Of a stretch of 17,526 nucleotides of DNA, positions 1 through 6,634 are shown one piece after another (positions within the stretch are counted from its first letter, which is position 1; each line of letters begins with the position of its first letter). Under the pieces are notes generated by a model. The model was not told where the DNA came from. It saw only the letters and a program-made list of their open reading frames with translations, and did not search any database. Origin of the DNA: UBA7672 sp964550535 (GTDB lineage: Bacteria > Pseudomonadota > Alphaproteobacteria > Caulobacterales > Hyphomonadaceae); contig CAZJZQ010000070.1 in NCBI GenBank assembly GCA_964550535.1, positions 1 to 17,526 of the forward strand, written 5' to 3'. Position numbers and translations under genes: made by a program.

Positions 1-241
1 AGATATCCGGCACCGTCTTGCCGAACACGACATGGAAGGCGAGCAGGGGGTCGATTGGCGCGCCCTCAAGGCCGCAATCCTGCGCGAACGTATCCGCCGA
101 ATACAGCGCGAAGCGCGAGCCGGTGAGGCCGGTATAGATCGCGGCGTCCGCTTCGGTCACCGTGCGCGGCGTGGCGTGAATAATCTCGTCGCCGACCTGG
201 AAGTCTTCAAAGAAATTGCCGGGATCGGATTTGAGGGTCAT
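1..241 (-). CDS. mch: Mesaconyl-CoA hydratase (MaoC-type), N-terminal part, cut by window edge
   Basis: The first 80 codons of a minus-strand gene are present; the rest lies beyond the left edge. The start ATG (241-239) overlaps the stop of the upstream gene as ATGA, so the two are probably translationally coupled. The peptide reads GNFFEDFQVGDEIIHATPRT near its start, then YTGLTGSRFALYSAD and LLAFHVVFGKTVPDI. From memory, this pattern matches the N-terminus of alphaproteobacterial mesaconyl-CoA (2-methylfumaryl-CoA) hydratases, which are double-hotdog MaoC dehydratases of about 340 residues. They interconvert mesaconyl-CoA and beta-methylmalyl-CoA in the cytoplasm as part of the ethylmalonyl-CoA pathway. 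The neighbouring malyl-CoA enzyme supports the assignment. The catalytic Asp/His region is not in view. A generic MaoC dehydratase is the alternative. Confidence 0.85.
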   Translation of the reverse strand, partial: MTLKSDPGNFFEDFQVGDEIIHATPRTVTEADAAIYTGLTGSRFALYSADTFAQDCGLEGAPIDPLLAFHVVFGKTVPDI

Positions 242-1122
242 TGGGCGGCCTCTCTCTGGGCGATCGCTTCCGCCACGGCGACCATGCGTTTGGCCTGGGC
301 GAGGTGGAGGAGTTCGGTCATCTTGCCGTTCACTTTCAACACGCCTTTGCCGCCATTGGCGGGGTCGGCGAATGCGGCGATCACGTCACGCGAATGCGCA
401 ACGGCGTCTGCGGCGGGAGCGAAGATCGTGTTGCAGGGCTCGACCTGCGACGGGTGGATCAGCGTCTTTCCGTCGAAACCGAACGCGCGCGCCTGTTTGG
501 CTTCGGCCGCGAAGCCCTCGGCATTGGCGATGTCGTTATACACGCCATCGAACACCAGCAGGTCATAGGCGCGCGCCGCCGCGATGGTGAGTGTGTAGGC
601 GACGGCCAGGTTCTCGCGGCCCGGCATCGGCTCGGCGCGAAAATCCTTGATGAGATCGTTCGAGCCCATGACGAAGCCCTTGAGGCGTGTCGTCTTCGCC
701 GTTGACGCAATCTCCTTCAGATTGAACAGGGAGAGCGGCGTCTCGATCATCACCCAGAGAGCGAGATTGCCGCCGGCGCCCGATTCCGAAAGCGCCTGAT
801 CCAGCCAGCGGATTTCGTCCGCGGTCGAAACCTTGGGCGCGAGGATGGCGTCCGGGCGGGCCTGTGCGGCCGCCTTGATATCCGCTTTGCCCCATTCGGT
901 GTCCTGGCCGTTGACCCGGATGATGAGTTCGCGGGGGCCATAGCCGCCAGCTTTAACCACGCCGCACACACGCTCGCGCGCTTCGGCCTTCGCTTCCGGG
1001 GCGACGGCGTCTTCGAGGTCGAGGATCAGCGAATCCGCAGGCAGGGTCTTCGCTTTTTCCAGCGCGCGTTCATTCGCGCCCGGCATATAGAGGACGGACC
1101 GGCGCGGGCGGATGGCGGTCAT
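238..1122 (-). CDS. mcl2: HpcH/HpaI-family CoA-ester enzyme, (3S)-malyl-CoA thioesterase-like (Mcl2 type)
   Basis: A 294-residue CitE/HpcH-HpaI aldolase-fold protein. Visible family motifs are RRSVLYMPGANERALEKA at the N-terminus, LILDLEDAVAPEAK (acidic metal and substrate site), RVNGQDTEWGKAD, ILAPKVS, WVMIETPLSLFN (metal-ligand Glu), GSNDL, and FDGKTLIHPSQVE near the C-terminus. The wording around the RVNG motif and the FDGKTLIHP motif resembles Rhodobacter Mcl2, which hydrolyses malyl-CoA, more than Mcl1, the malyl/methylmalyl-CoA lyase; this comparison is from memory. I placed the start at 1122 because GGGGAG lies seven bases upstream and homology begins at MTAIRPRRS. An upstream in-frame ATG at 1155 adds eleven unrelated residues. 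It overlaps the mesaconyl-CoA hydratase start by four bases, so it is the first visible gene of an operon. Lyase activity cannot be excluded. Confidence 0.88.
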   Translation of the reverse strand: MTAIRPRRSVLYMPGANERALEKAKTLPADSLILDLEDAVAPEAKAEARERVCGVVKAGGYGPRELIIRVNGQDTEWGKADIKAAAQARPDAILAPKVSTADEIRWLDQALSESGAGGNLALWVMIETPLSLFNLKEIASTAKTTRLKGFVMGSNDLIKDFRAEPMPGRENLAVAYTLTIAAARAYDLLVFDGVYNDIANAEGFAAEAKQARAFGFDGKTLIHPSQVEPCNTIFAPAADAVAHSRDVIAAFADPANGGKGVLKVNGKMTELLHLAQAKRMVAVAEAIAQREAAQ

Positions 1123-1296
1123 GGAAAAACTCCCCGAAACAGATGCAAGGGACACATGGCGGACGGCGCGGCGATAATCAAGCTGGAGCAGCGCGCCGCC
1201 CGGTTAATGTTGCGCCGATGCCGCGCGTTGCCGTGCTTCCACCCTTTGTTGTCAGTCCCTCGCGGCGGGTGACGCTGGAGACCGCCTCTCCGCAGC

Positions 1297-1857
1297 TCAG
1301 ATCCAGAGCTCCACAGTCGGCGACAGGAAGACGGCGCGCGACAGGTCATCATCCGGCGTGAAGGTGCGCGGTTGTCTATTCCCGCCGAAGACGGGGCGCG
1401 CCGACGGGTCTGCATCAATCGCCAGATCGAACCCGCCCGAGAGGCGCAGTTTCATATAGTCCCGGCCGATATCGATGCCATTGATGGACTGCCCGATGAT
1501 TGCGGGGCTCAGCCGGTCGCCCCCGGCGCCTTCCGAAATCCACGGACGCGGGCGATCCGCCGTGTCGTGGAACATGTCTTCAATCAGCCGGTCGTGATAC
1601 CGCATCCAGCTCGCCGCGCTCCATAGCGCCACGACCAGCCACTCCGCCCCGAGCCGCAGCGCAAAAAAGCCTGGTCCGCCCATGCCATATACGCCAGCGC
1701 GCGTCGTGACCTCCTCGATGCGGCGGCCGATGACCCGTTCCGGATCCAGCAATGCAGGATGGAACGGGACCAGTTCGCCTGAGGGCGACATCTCCGTCGC
1801 GTTCGGGATTGGCCGCGACAGATCAGGGATCTCAAATTTGTAGATGCACGTTGTCAT
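1297..1857 (-). CDS. Hypothetical protein, 186 aa, family not recognised
   Basis: An uninterrupted 186-codon frame, ATG at 1857 and TGA at 1297-1299, with codon use like its neighbours. I do not recognise the family. There is no signal peptide or membrane segment. The protein is tryptophan- and aspartate-rich with many beta-type stretches, including GVYGMGGPGFFALRLG, EWLVVALWSAASWMRYHDRL and a C-terminal LSRAVFLSPTVELWI. It looks like a compact soluble cytoplasmic protein. The ribosome site is weak (GAAG about seven bases upstream). It diverges from the serine hydrolase gene across a 60-base gap, so the two may share a control region. Its coding status is supported by length and by the lack of a better frame on the other strand; its function is unknown. 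Confidence 0.72.
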   Translation of the reverse strand: MTTCIYKFEIPDLSRPIPNATEMSPSGELVPFHPALLDPERVIGRRIEEVTTRAGVYGMGGPGFFALRLGAEWLVVALWSAASWMRYHDRLIEDMFHDTADRPRPWISEGAGGDRLSPAIIGQSINGIDIGRDYMKLRLSGGFDLAIDADPSARPVFGGNRQPRTFTPDDDLSRAVFLSPTVELWI

Positions 1858-1917
1858 GGGCGGACTTCACAACATCCACGCTTGACCCGCAATCGGGCGG
1901 GGACGATGTCATGATGT

Positions 1918-3033
1918 ATGAGCATCACAGGTTTCACCGCCGCCGGGTTCGAGCCGGTTCACCGCGCCTTCGAACAGAACTTCGCCGGGGAGCTGGAACT
2001 CGGCGCGTCGTTCGCCGCGTGGCTGGGCGATGAGCTGGTCGTGGACCTGCGTGGCGGATGGCGTGATCGGGGCAGGGAGCAGGCGTGGGACGAGCGGACA
2101 TTGTGTCCCGTCTATTCCACCACCAAGCCCGTTGCTGCGCTGGTCATCGCCATTCTGGTTGATCGCGGGCTGATCGATTACGACGCGCCGCTGGCGGACT
2201 ACTGGCCCGAGTTCGCGGAGAATGGAAAATCCGGGATCACGGTTGCGCAGGCGTTGTCGCATCAGGGCGGGTTGCCCGGTTTCGCAGAGGCCATCGATCC
2301 GGCGCTGTGGCTTGATCCGCCTGCGTTGGCGGCCGAGCTGGCGAAGCTGGCCCCAATGTGGCCGCCGGGAACGGCCTCGGGATACCATCCGCTCACCTGG
2401 GGCTATATCGCGGGCGAGCTGGCGCATCGCGTGTCCGGCCGCACGCTGGGAACGATCCTGCGTGAAGATGTATGCGCGCCGCTGGGCGTCGATTTCTGGA
2501 TCGGTCTGCCGGAAAGCGAACATCATCGCGTCGCGCAGGTGATCAAACCCAGGACGCCCACGGAGTTCGGCGAGCATAACGACGCGCTGCGCGCCGCTTT
2601 CCTCAAGCCATGGTCAGCCGCCAATCGCGGCGCAACGGAATGGCGCGTTGCGGAGATACCCTCCGCCAACGGCCATGGCGAGGCGCAGGCCGTCGCGCGG
2701 CTTTATTCGGCGTATGCGTTGAAGGGGCGGATCGGGGAGGCGCGGTTGATCTCCGAAGATACGTGGACCCAACTGACGCGCGAGCGCATTGCGGGCCGGG
2801 ATTTCATCCTGCCCGGCCATGTCGCGTTCGGCGCGGGCGTGATGCGCAATCCTGTTCCCCTGTACGGGCCGCGGGGGCAGACGCTGTGCCATTCCGGTTG
2901 GGGCGGTTCCGGCGCATTGGGCGATCCGGCCATTGGCCTGTCCGTCGCTTATGTGATGAACCGTCAGGGGTCGCACTTGCTGGAGGACGCAAGACGCCAG
3001 CGTCTGGTCGATGCGCTCTACGACTGCGTTTAG
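1918..3033 (+). CDS. Serine hydrolase, beta-lactamase/esterase (class C-like) family
   Basis: A 371-residue serine hydrolase of the class C beta-lactamase-like group (the EstB/LACTB type). The nucleophile motif is VYSTTK, Ser67 to Lys70. The second motif is a variant Tyr-x-Asn, GYHP at Tyr156. The third is the HSG box in CHSGWGGSG near residue 330, which replaces the KTG triad of true beta-lactamases. The GWGGSG-DP-GLSVAYVMNRQG ending is typical of cytoplasmic carboxylesterases and transesterases in this fold. There is no signal peptide, which argues against a periplasmic penicillin-binding role. The start at 1918 has a G-rich Shine-Dalgarno-like stretch around 1897-1902. A TTGACC box at 1882-1887 would give a transcript starting very close to the ATG. 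The natural ester substrate cannot be told from sequence. Confidence 0.9.
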   Translation: MSITGFTAAGFEPVHRAFEQNFAGELELGASFAAWLGDELVVDLRGGWRDRGREQAWDERTLCPVYSTTKPVAALVIAILVDRGLIDYDAPLADYWPEFAENGKSGITVAQALSHQGGLPGFAEAIDPALWLDPPALAAELAKLAPMWPPGTASGYHPLTWGYIAGELAHRVSGRTLGTILREDVCAPLGVDFWIGLPESEHHRVAQVIKPRTPTEFGEHNDALRAAFLKPWSAANRGATEWRVAEIPSANGHGEAQAVARLYSAYALKGRIGEARLISEDTWTQLTRERIAGRDFILPGHVAFGAGVMRNPVPLYGPRGQTLCHSGWGGSGALGDPAIGLSVAYVMNRQGSHLLEDARRQRLVDALYDCV

Positions 3034-3124
3034 CGCACGCACGAAGGCGCGCTTTCCCATCCGCTATACGTACAGGCCGGCGGACCGGCTTGAGGGCGCA
3101 ACTGCACCCCGCGCCGGTTGTGCA

Positions 3125-3511
3125 TCAGGGGTGAATCGACGCCAGCTTTGCGAGGATGGCGTCGCCCGATGCGCCGCCCGCTCCGCGAACGTCCTTCGCG
3201 TGCAGGGCGCTCAGCGCGGCGATATAGGCGCGGCAAACGGTCAGCATGCGCTCGTCGATCGGGTCGGGTCCGCGGCGCAGCGCTTCCATCATCGAACGGG
3301 CGATCTTGCCGATCAGGTCATACCCGAACACGCCAGCGAGTCCGGCCAGATCGTGAACCGGTGCATAGACGACCGAACGGCTCAGATTTCCCGGCGTGGC
3401 TTCGGAAACCGCCTTGTGGAGTTTCGTGATCTCGCCCTGCGCCTGTTTCCACCAGTCCATGCGGGCGGCTTCCCATTCGGGAGACGCCTGCGGGTCCGCC
3501 ATTGCACTCAT
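3125..3511 (-). CDS. Small Hpt-like (histidine phosphotransfer domain) protein
   Basis: A 128-residue soluble helical protein. The core reads APVHDLAGLAGVFGYDLIGK, with His53 followed by a Gly/Ala-rich turn and the FGY pattern. This resembles the phospho-acceptor helix of alphaproteobacterial Hpt domains, where H-x-(L/I)-(K/A)-G-x-x-G-x-(F/L)-G is usual. A further helix with RSMMEALRRG and a long C-terminal helix follow, as in a four-helix Hpt bundle. If correct, it would relay phosphate between a hybrid kinase and a response regulator. The lysine usually found three residues after the histidine is alanine here, which weakens the call. The ATG at 3511 has GAGG eight bases upstream; a second ATG at 3502 is possible. 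No kinase or regulator gene lies next to it. A plain hypothetical protein is the alternative. Confidence 0.65.
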   Translation of the reverse strand: MSAMADPQASPEWEAARMDWWKQAQGEITKLHKAVSEATPGNLSRSVVYAPVHDLAGLAGVFGYDLIGKIARSMMEALRRGPDPIDERMLTVCRAYIAALSALHAKDVRGAGGASGDAILAKLASIHP

Positions 3512-3603
3512 CTTGTCCGCCTCAGTGTCCTGTTATGCCCTACGCCCCCCAGGCGCGCGGTTGCGCGCTGTAGATCACACGCAGAATTACCCGAGCATGA
3601 AAC

Positions 3604-3661
3604 ATTGGGGTACGATTTGACCAATCAGACAAATTGGGCCCCGCCGTCGGGCCCAAGTCTG
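3604..3661. other. Adjacent hairpins, one with a long perfect stem
   Basis: A first small stem, ATTGG (3604-3608) with CCAAT (3621-3625), is followed at once by a strong one. In the second, CAGAC (3626-3630), a three-base bulge, and TTGGGCCC (3634-3641) pair with GGGCCCAA (3649-3656) and GTCTG (3657-3661) around a seven-base loop. Thirteen pairs with one bulge is unlikely by chance. No U-run follows on the plus strand. On the minus strand the tail is only weakly T-rich, so it is a poor terminator for that direction. It could be an RNA structural element or a protein-binding palindrome. Confidence 0.5.
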
Positions 3662-3809
3662 CGGTGAAGGGGTTAAGACTATCCTATATTCTGGGACCAT
3701 TCCGGCGCTTTCCCGGCGTCATGGTAAACGGCGGATTCACCGGCGGCGCCTGTCTTGCGTAGAGACAGATGAAGTCGCTTCTCGCGGTTTCGCATGCACA
3801 AACTGCTCG

Positions 3810-3840
3810 CCCCGCATCCTCACGGATAGCGGGGTTTTTC
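3810..3840 (+). terminator. Rho-independent terminator, plus strand, no assigned gene
   Basis: The stem CCCCGC (3810-3815) pairs with GCGGGG (3829-3834) around a 13-base loop and is followed directly by TTTTTC. The T-run lies only on the plus-strand side. The only plus-strand gene upstream ends at 3033, and an antisense gene lies in between. The terminator therefore either ends an unannotated short RNA or blocks read-through into the opposing rarD gene. Confidence 0.6.
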
Positions 3841-3853
3841 TTGCGTCCAACAT

Positions 3854-4747
3854 TCACGCGGGCGATCGCTTTCCGTCATTGCGCCAGACAGCCCAGGTGA
3901 AAATCGCAACGCCTGCCCAGATCAGGCCGAACGTCGCGGCATGGGCGGGCGTGAACGCCTCTCCATAAAGAAGACCGATCACGAACTGCATGGTGGGGCC
4001 GAGATATTGCAGCATGGCGATGGTCGACATGCGCAGCCGCCGTGCGCCAAAGGCGAACATGATCAACGGCGCCGCAGTAACAGGTCCGGCCAGCAGGAAC
4101 AGCAACGCGCCGCCTGCCCCCTCCGTGCCGAAAAACGGGAGCCCGTCTGGCCGGAAGAACAGCAGATAGAGCAGGGCGACCGGCGCCAGCCACAGCGCCT
4201 CGACGGTGAAGCCGACCCGTGCATCCACCGGTGTCCGTTTTCGCAGCAGGCCGTAGATGGCGAAGGAAAGCGCCAGCGACAGCGCGATCCACGGAAATTC
4301 ACCGACCACCACCGCCTGGTTCACCACGCCCAGCGCCGCAACCGCGAGAGCCGCCATTTGCAGCTTGTTGAAACGCTCGCCAAAGAACACGGCGGCGAAG
4401 ACGAAGGTGATCAGCGGATTGATGAAATAGCCAAGGCTGCCCTCCAGCACGCGATCGTTGGTGACGGCCCAGATATAGATCGTCCAGTTCAGCGCGACCG
4501 CGAGCCCCGAAGCCAGCAGCGCCAGCGCGACGCGGCCCCGTCTCAGCACGCCGGCGAGCTCGTCCATCTTTCCGGCCATCGCGACCAGCGCCAGCGCCGT
4601 CGGAACGGACCAGACGATCCTGTGCGCCAGGATCACCGCCGGGGGCGTATCCCCCAGCAGCTTGAAATAGACCGGCAGTACGCCCCACAGCGCGTAGGCG
4701 CCCAGTGCGGCCGCAAGACCGGCGCGAATGTCCTTGTTCGTCGGCAT
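3854..4747 (-). CDS. rarD: RarD-type EamA/DMT family transporter
   Basis: A 297-residue integral membrane protein of the drug/metabolite transporter superfamily. About ten hydrophobic helices can be followed, arranged as two EamA halves. RarD landmarks are the N-terminal LGAYALWGVLPVYFKLL, the AHRIVWS motif, the LNWTIYIWAV segment followed by EGSLGYFINPL, and FGARRLRMSTIAMLQYLGPTMQF in the second half. Length and motif order match RarD (about 295-300 residues), named for chloramphenicol-sensitivity phenotypes in other bacteria; its true substrate is unsettled. The ATG at 4747 sits in a weak ribosome-site context. It lies 106 bases downstream of the asd-like gene on the same strand, so co-transcription is possible, although a hairpin separates them. 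Confidence 0.93.
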   Translation of the reverse strand: MPTNKDIRAGLAAALGAYALWGVLPVYFKLLGDTPPAVILAHRIVWSVPTALALVAMAGKMDELAGVLRRGRVALALLASGLAVALNWTIYIWAVTNDRVLEGSLGYFINPLITFVFAAVFFGERFNKLQMAALAVAALGVVNQAVVVGEFPWIALSLALSFAIYGLLRKRTPVDARVGFTVEALWLAPVALLYLLFFRPDGLPFFGTEGAGGALLFLLAGPVTAAPLIMFAFGARRLRMSTIAMLQYLGPTMQFVIGLLYGEAFTPAHAATFGLIWAGVAIFTWAVWRNDGKRSPA

Positions 4748-4813
4748 GGCTCGTAGATAGGTCCTGCATCCCGGCCGGGGGAACGGGAAAGCGTCATCAC
4801 ATTGCGTTTCAGT

Positions 4814-4848
4814 CCGGCGCGCTGTGCGTGACCGCAGGGCTGCGCCGG
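4814..4848. other. Hairpin in the asd-like/rarD intergenic gap
   Basis: CCGGCGC (4814-4820) pairs with GCGCCGG (4842-4848). A second stem lies inside it, TGCG (4825-4828) with CGCA (4833-4836), closing a TGAC loop. It begins six bases after the stop codon of the asd-like gene on the minus strand. No T-run follows in either direction, so it may be a weak or factor-assisted terminator, or an mRNA 3'-end stabiliser. Confidence 0.35.
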
Positions 4849-4853
4849 CGTTC

Positions 4854-5891
4854 TCAGTCGTCGCCGATGCGTGCGGTGAACACGCCGCGGTTCAGCAGCA
4901 GTTCCGCGATCTGCACCGCATTGAGCGCCGATCCGCGCCGCAGATTGTCCGCCACCACCCAGAAGGCGAGGCCGTTCTCGACGCTCTGGTCGTCGCGGAT
5001 TCGTGAGACGTAAGTGGCCCACTCGCCAACGCATTCCACCGGCGTGACATAGGCGCTCTCTTCTTCCCGCCCATCCACGACCAGCAAGCCGGGCGACTGG
5101 CGCAGCAGGCGGCGCGCGTCGATGGCTTTCAGCGGACGCGCCAGTTCGACATGGACCGCAAGGCAGTGGCCCACGAACACCGGCGTCTGCACGCAGGTGG
5201 AGACAAGACGAATATCGTCGCCGATGATGCGGCGGGTTTCATCGGCCAGCCGGGCCTCCTGTTCGGTGAAGCCGTCGTCGAGCAGATCGTCGACTTGCGG
5301 GATGATGTTGAAGGCGATCTGTTTCGGAAATTCGCGCGGCTCGGCCGCCTGGTTCACGAACACGCCCTTGGTCTGGGTCCATAGTTCGTCCATCGCCGGA
5401 CGGCCGCCGGTCGAAACGGATTGGTAGCTGGCGGTCACCACGCGCTTCACCCGCGCCTCGTCGTGCAGCGGCTTCAGCACTGTGGCAAGCATCGTGGTCA
5501 GCGGATCCGGGCTGGCGATCAGGTTGCGGCGTCCATAACTCTCCACCGCTGCGGCGTTCACCTCGGCCACCACCAGCGGCACATCGGCTTCGCCCCGGAA
5601 CGACGCGGAGATGTCGATGACGATGCAACCCGCCGACGTGATCTTCGGCGCCCATTTGCGCGCAAGCGGGTCGCCCACCGCCATGATGCACACATCGGCG
5701 GACGCCCAGTCGAATGTGTCCATGTCCTTGGCGTGCAGCGTGCGTTCGCCATAGCTCAGTTCCTGCCCGATGCCCTTCCGGGAGGTCAGGGCGGTGATTT
5801 CCGTGGCGGGGAATTCGCGCTCGGCCAGCACGCCGAGGATTTCCTGCCCGATGGTGGTCGTGGCGCCCAGAACGGCCAGCCTAAGCGTCAT
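4854..5891 (-). CDS. asd: Aspartate-semialdehyde dehydrogenase paralogue lacking catalytic cysteine
   Basis: A 345-residue protein that aligns along its whole length with bacterial aspartate-semialdehyde dehydrogenase, normally the second step from aspartate to lysine, threonine and methionine. It has an N-terminal nucleotide-binding loop (LGATTTIGQ), the phosphate-site SFR near residue 97, YQSVS (Gln157), VFVGH (catalytic-type His242), and a C-terminal DNLRRGSALNAVQIAE cofactor segment. However, the expected NPNCST active-site motif reads SPDPLT, so the nucleophilic Cys is Pro130. The substrate-binding Arg of the usual CVRVP motif is Gln235. The frame is clean, with no shift or stop. A well-placed GGAGAG lies four bases before the ATG at 5891, where homology begins; the frame stays open up to 6050 but that extension is unrelated. 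It is probably an USG-1-like pseudo-enzyme, and the true Asd should lie elsewhere. Confidence 0.9.
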   Translation of the reverse strand: MTLRLAVLGATTTIGQEILGVLAEREFPATEITALTSRKGIGQELSYGERTLHAKDMDTFDWASADVCIMAVGDPLARKWAPKITSAGCIVIDISASFRGEADVPLVVAEVNAAAVESYGRRNLIASPDPLTTMLATVLKPLHDEARVKRVVTASYQSVSTGGRPAMDELWTQTKGVFVNQAAEPREFPKQIAFNIIPQVDDLLDDGFTEQEARLADETRRIIGDDIRLVSTCVQTPVFVGHCLAVHVELARPLKAIDARRLLRQSPGLLVVDGREEESAYVTPVECVGEWATYVSRIRDDQSVENGLAFWVVADNLRRGSALNAVQIAELLLNRGVFTARIGDD

Positions 5892-6082
5892 CGGTCTCTC
5901 CGTCGGTCGGGCGCCAGTGCGGCGAAGCCTGCGGGGTACTCTCGCGATGCGGCCGGGGCAAGGCGGACCACGACTGCGCAGCGGTCTGGACCGGGGTTCC
6001 ATCCGGGGCCAAATCAGGCCAGATAACCGGCTCCAACAGGGCGGTTGCAAGCTGGCGGGAGACGGATTTGAAGCTCATCGGC

Positions 6083-6601
6083 ATGAAATTCATCAGACTG
6101 GCCGCCGCGACTGCCATGGCGGCATCTCTCACGGCGGGCTGCGCCTCCATGCCGGGCGGAGACAAGGAAACCCAGTCCTGGCGGATGGTGTTGCAGTCCG
6201 CGAAACGTTTCGCCGTCTTCGTCAACGACCCTGGTATTGAGCGCGAGGGCGATCAGGTCACGTTCCGGCTGGCCTATGTCTATATGCCCGGCGAGGTGAA
6301 GCATGAGGACAAGGAAGTGGCCTGGCAGGAATACCACGCCGTCACCGTGGATTGCGCCAAGAACACCGTGAAGCTCGGCTCCCGCACGCGAATTGCGCTG
6401 GACGGGTCGGTGATCGCGCAGGACGACAACCAGAAATTCGAGCCGATCAACTGGGGCACAGCCGTAGATGACGCTGCGCGCGGCAAGTGCAAGAACGACT
6501 ACTGGGCCGGGGGCGTCGCCTTCAAGGCCAATGACCGTTGGATGGACGCCGCCCGCAAGCACATCGCCGAGAACGAAGCGCCGGTCCGCCCGCTGCCCTG
6601 A
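6083..6601 (+). CDS. Secreted lipoprotein, surface-adhesin-E-like beta domain (tentative)
   Basis: A 172-residue protein with a lipoprotein signal peptide. A Lys/Arg start (MKFIR) and a hydrophobic Ala-rich stretch lead to the lipobox LTAGC, with Cys20 as the lipidation site. The mature part has the pattern FVNDPGIEREGDQVTFRLAY, then a strand pair leading to VTVDCAKNTVKLGSRTRI, and a late Cys in AARGKCKNDYW. The order (residue-to-strand, central Cys, second Cys near the end of the fold) resembles the surface-adhesin protein E type domain; this is a pattern judgement, not a search result. The two cysteines could form a disulfide in the periplasm. I chose ATG 6083 over an in-frame TTG at 6068 because it gives a normal signal peptide. 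It is divergent from the asd-like gene. Confidence 0.78.
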   Translation: MKFIRLAAATAMAASLTAGCASMPGGDKETQSWRMVLQSAKRFAVFVNDPGIEREGDQVTFRLAYVYMPGEVKHEDKEVAWQEYHAVTVDCAKNTVKLGSRTRIALDGSVIAQDDNQKFEPINWGTAVDDAARGKCKNDYWAGGVAFKANDRWMDAARKHIAENEAPVRPLP

Positions 6602-6611
6602 CGCCGCTTTC

Positions 6612-6631
6612 CCGGGCGCCGTCGGGCCCGG
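6612..6631. terminator. Hairpin between convergent genes, possible weak terminator
   Basis: CCGGGC (6612-6617) pairs with GCCCGG (6626-6631) around an eight-base loop. It sits in the 33-base gap where the plus-strand lipoprotein gene and the minus-strand VOC gene converge, which is a natural place for a shared terminator. Neither side has a T-run, so support is positional only. Confidence 0.3.
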
Positions 6632-6634
6632 AGA

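Larger units (their letters stand above)
3512..3853. other. Gene-free stretch with several hairpins and a plus-strand terminator
   Basis: No open frame of convincing quality lies here. Reading left to right, it holds a GC-rich hairpin near 3550-3570 in the presumed leader of the minus-strand Hpt-like gene. Next come a paired hairpin block at 3604-3661, a TATATT box at 3685-3690, and stems at 3696-3725 and 3750-3768. A GATTC site, the CcrM methylation sequence of alphaproteobacteria, is at 3734-3738. A terminator at 3810-3840 ends the stretch. The arrangement would suit a short plus-strand non-coding RNA of about 140 bases or more. I could not match it to SRP RNA, 6S RNA, tmRNA or a known riboswitch. 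Confidence 0.45.

Noticed and set aside
1882..1910. Sigma-70 promoter with TTGACC before the serine hydrolase gene
   Set aside because: The -35 box is good, but the sequence 17 bases on (GATGTC) is a poor -10 box, so I mention it only in the gene entry.
3512..3853. SRP RNA, 6S RNA, tmRNA or a known riboswitch in the gene-free stretch
   Set aside because: None of the conserved loops of those families is visible.
5892..6050. N-terminal extension of the asd-like protein to 398 residues
   Set aside because: The added 53 residues are Arg/Pro-rich and unrelated to the family; the nucleotide-binding start and a good ribosome site are at 5891.
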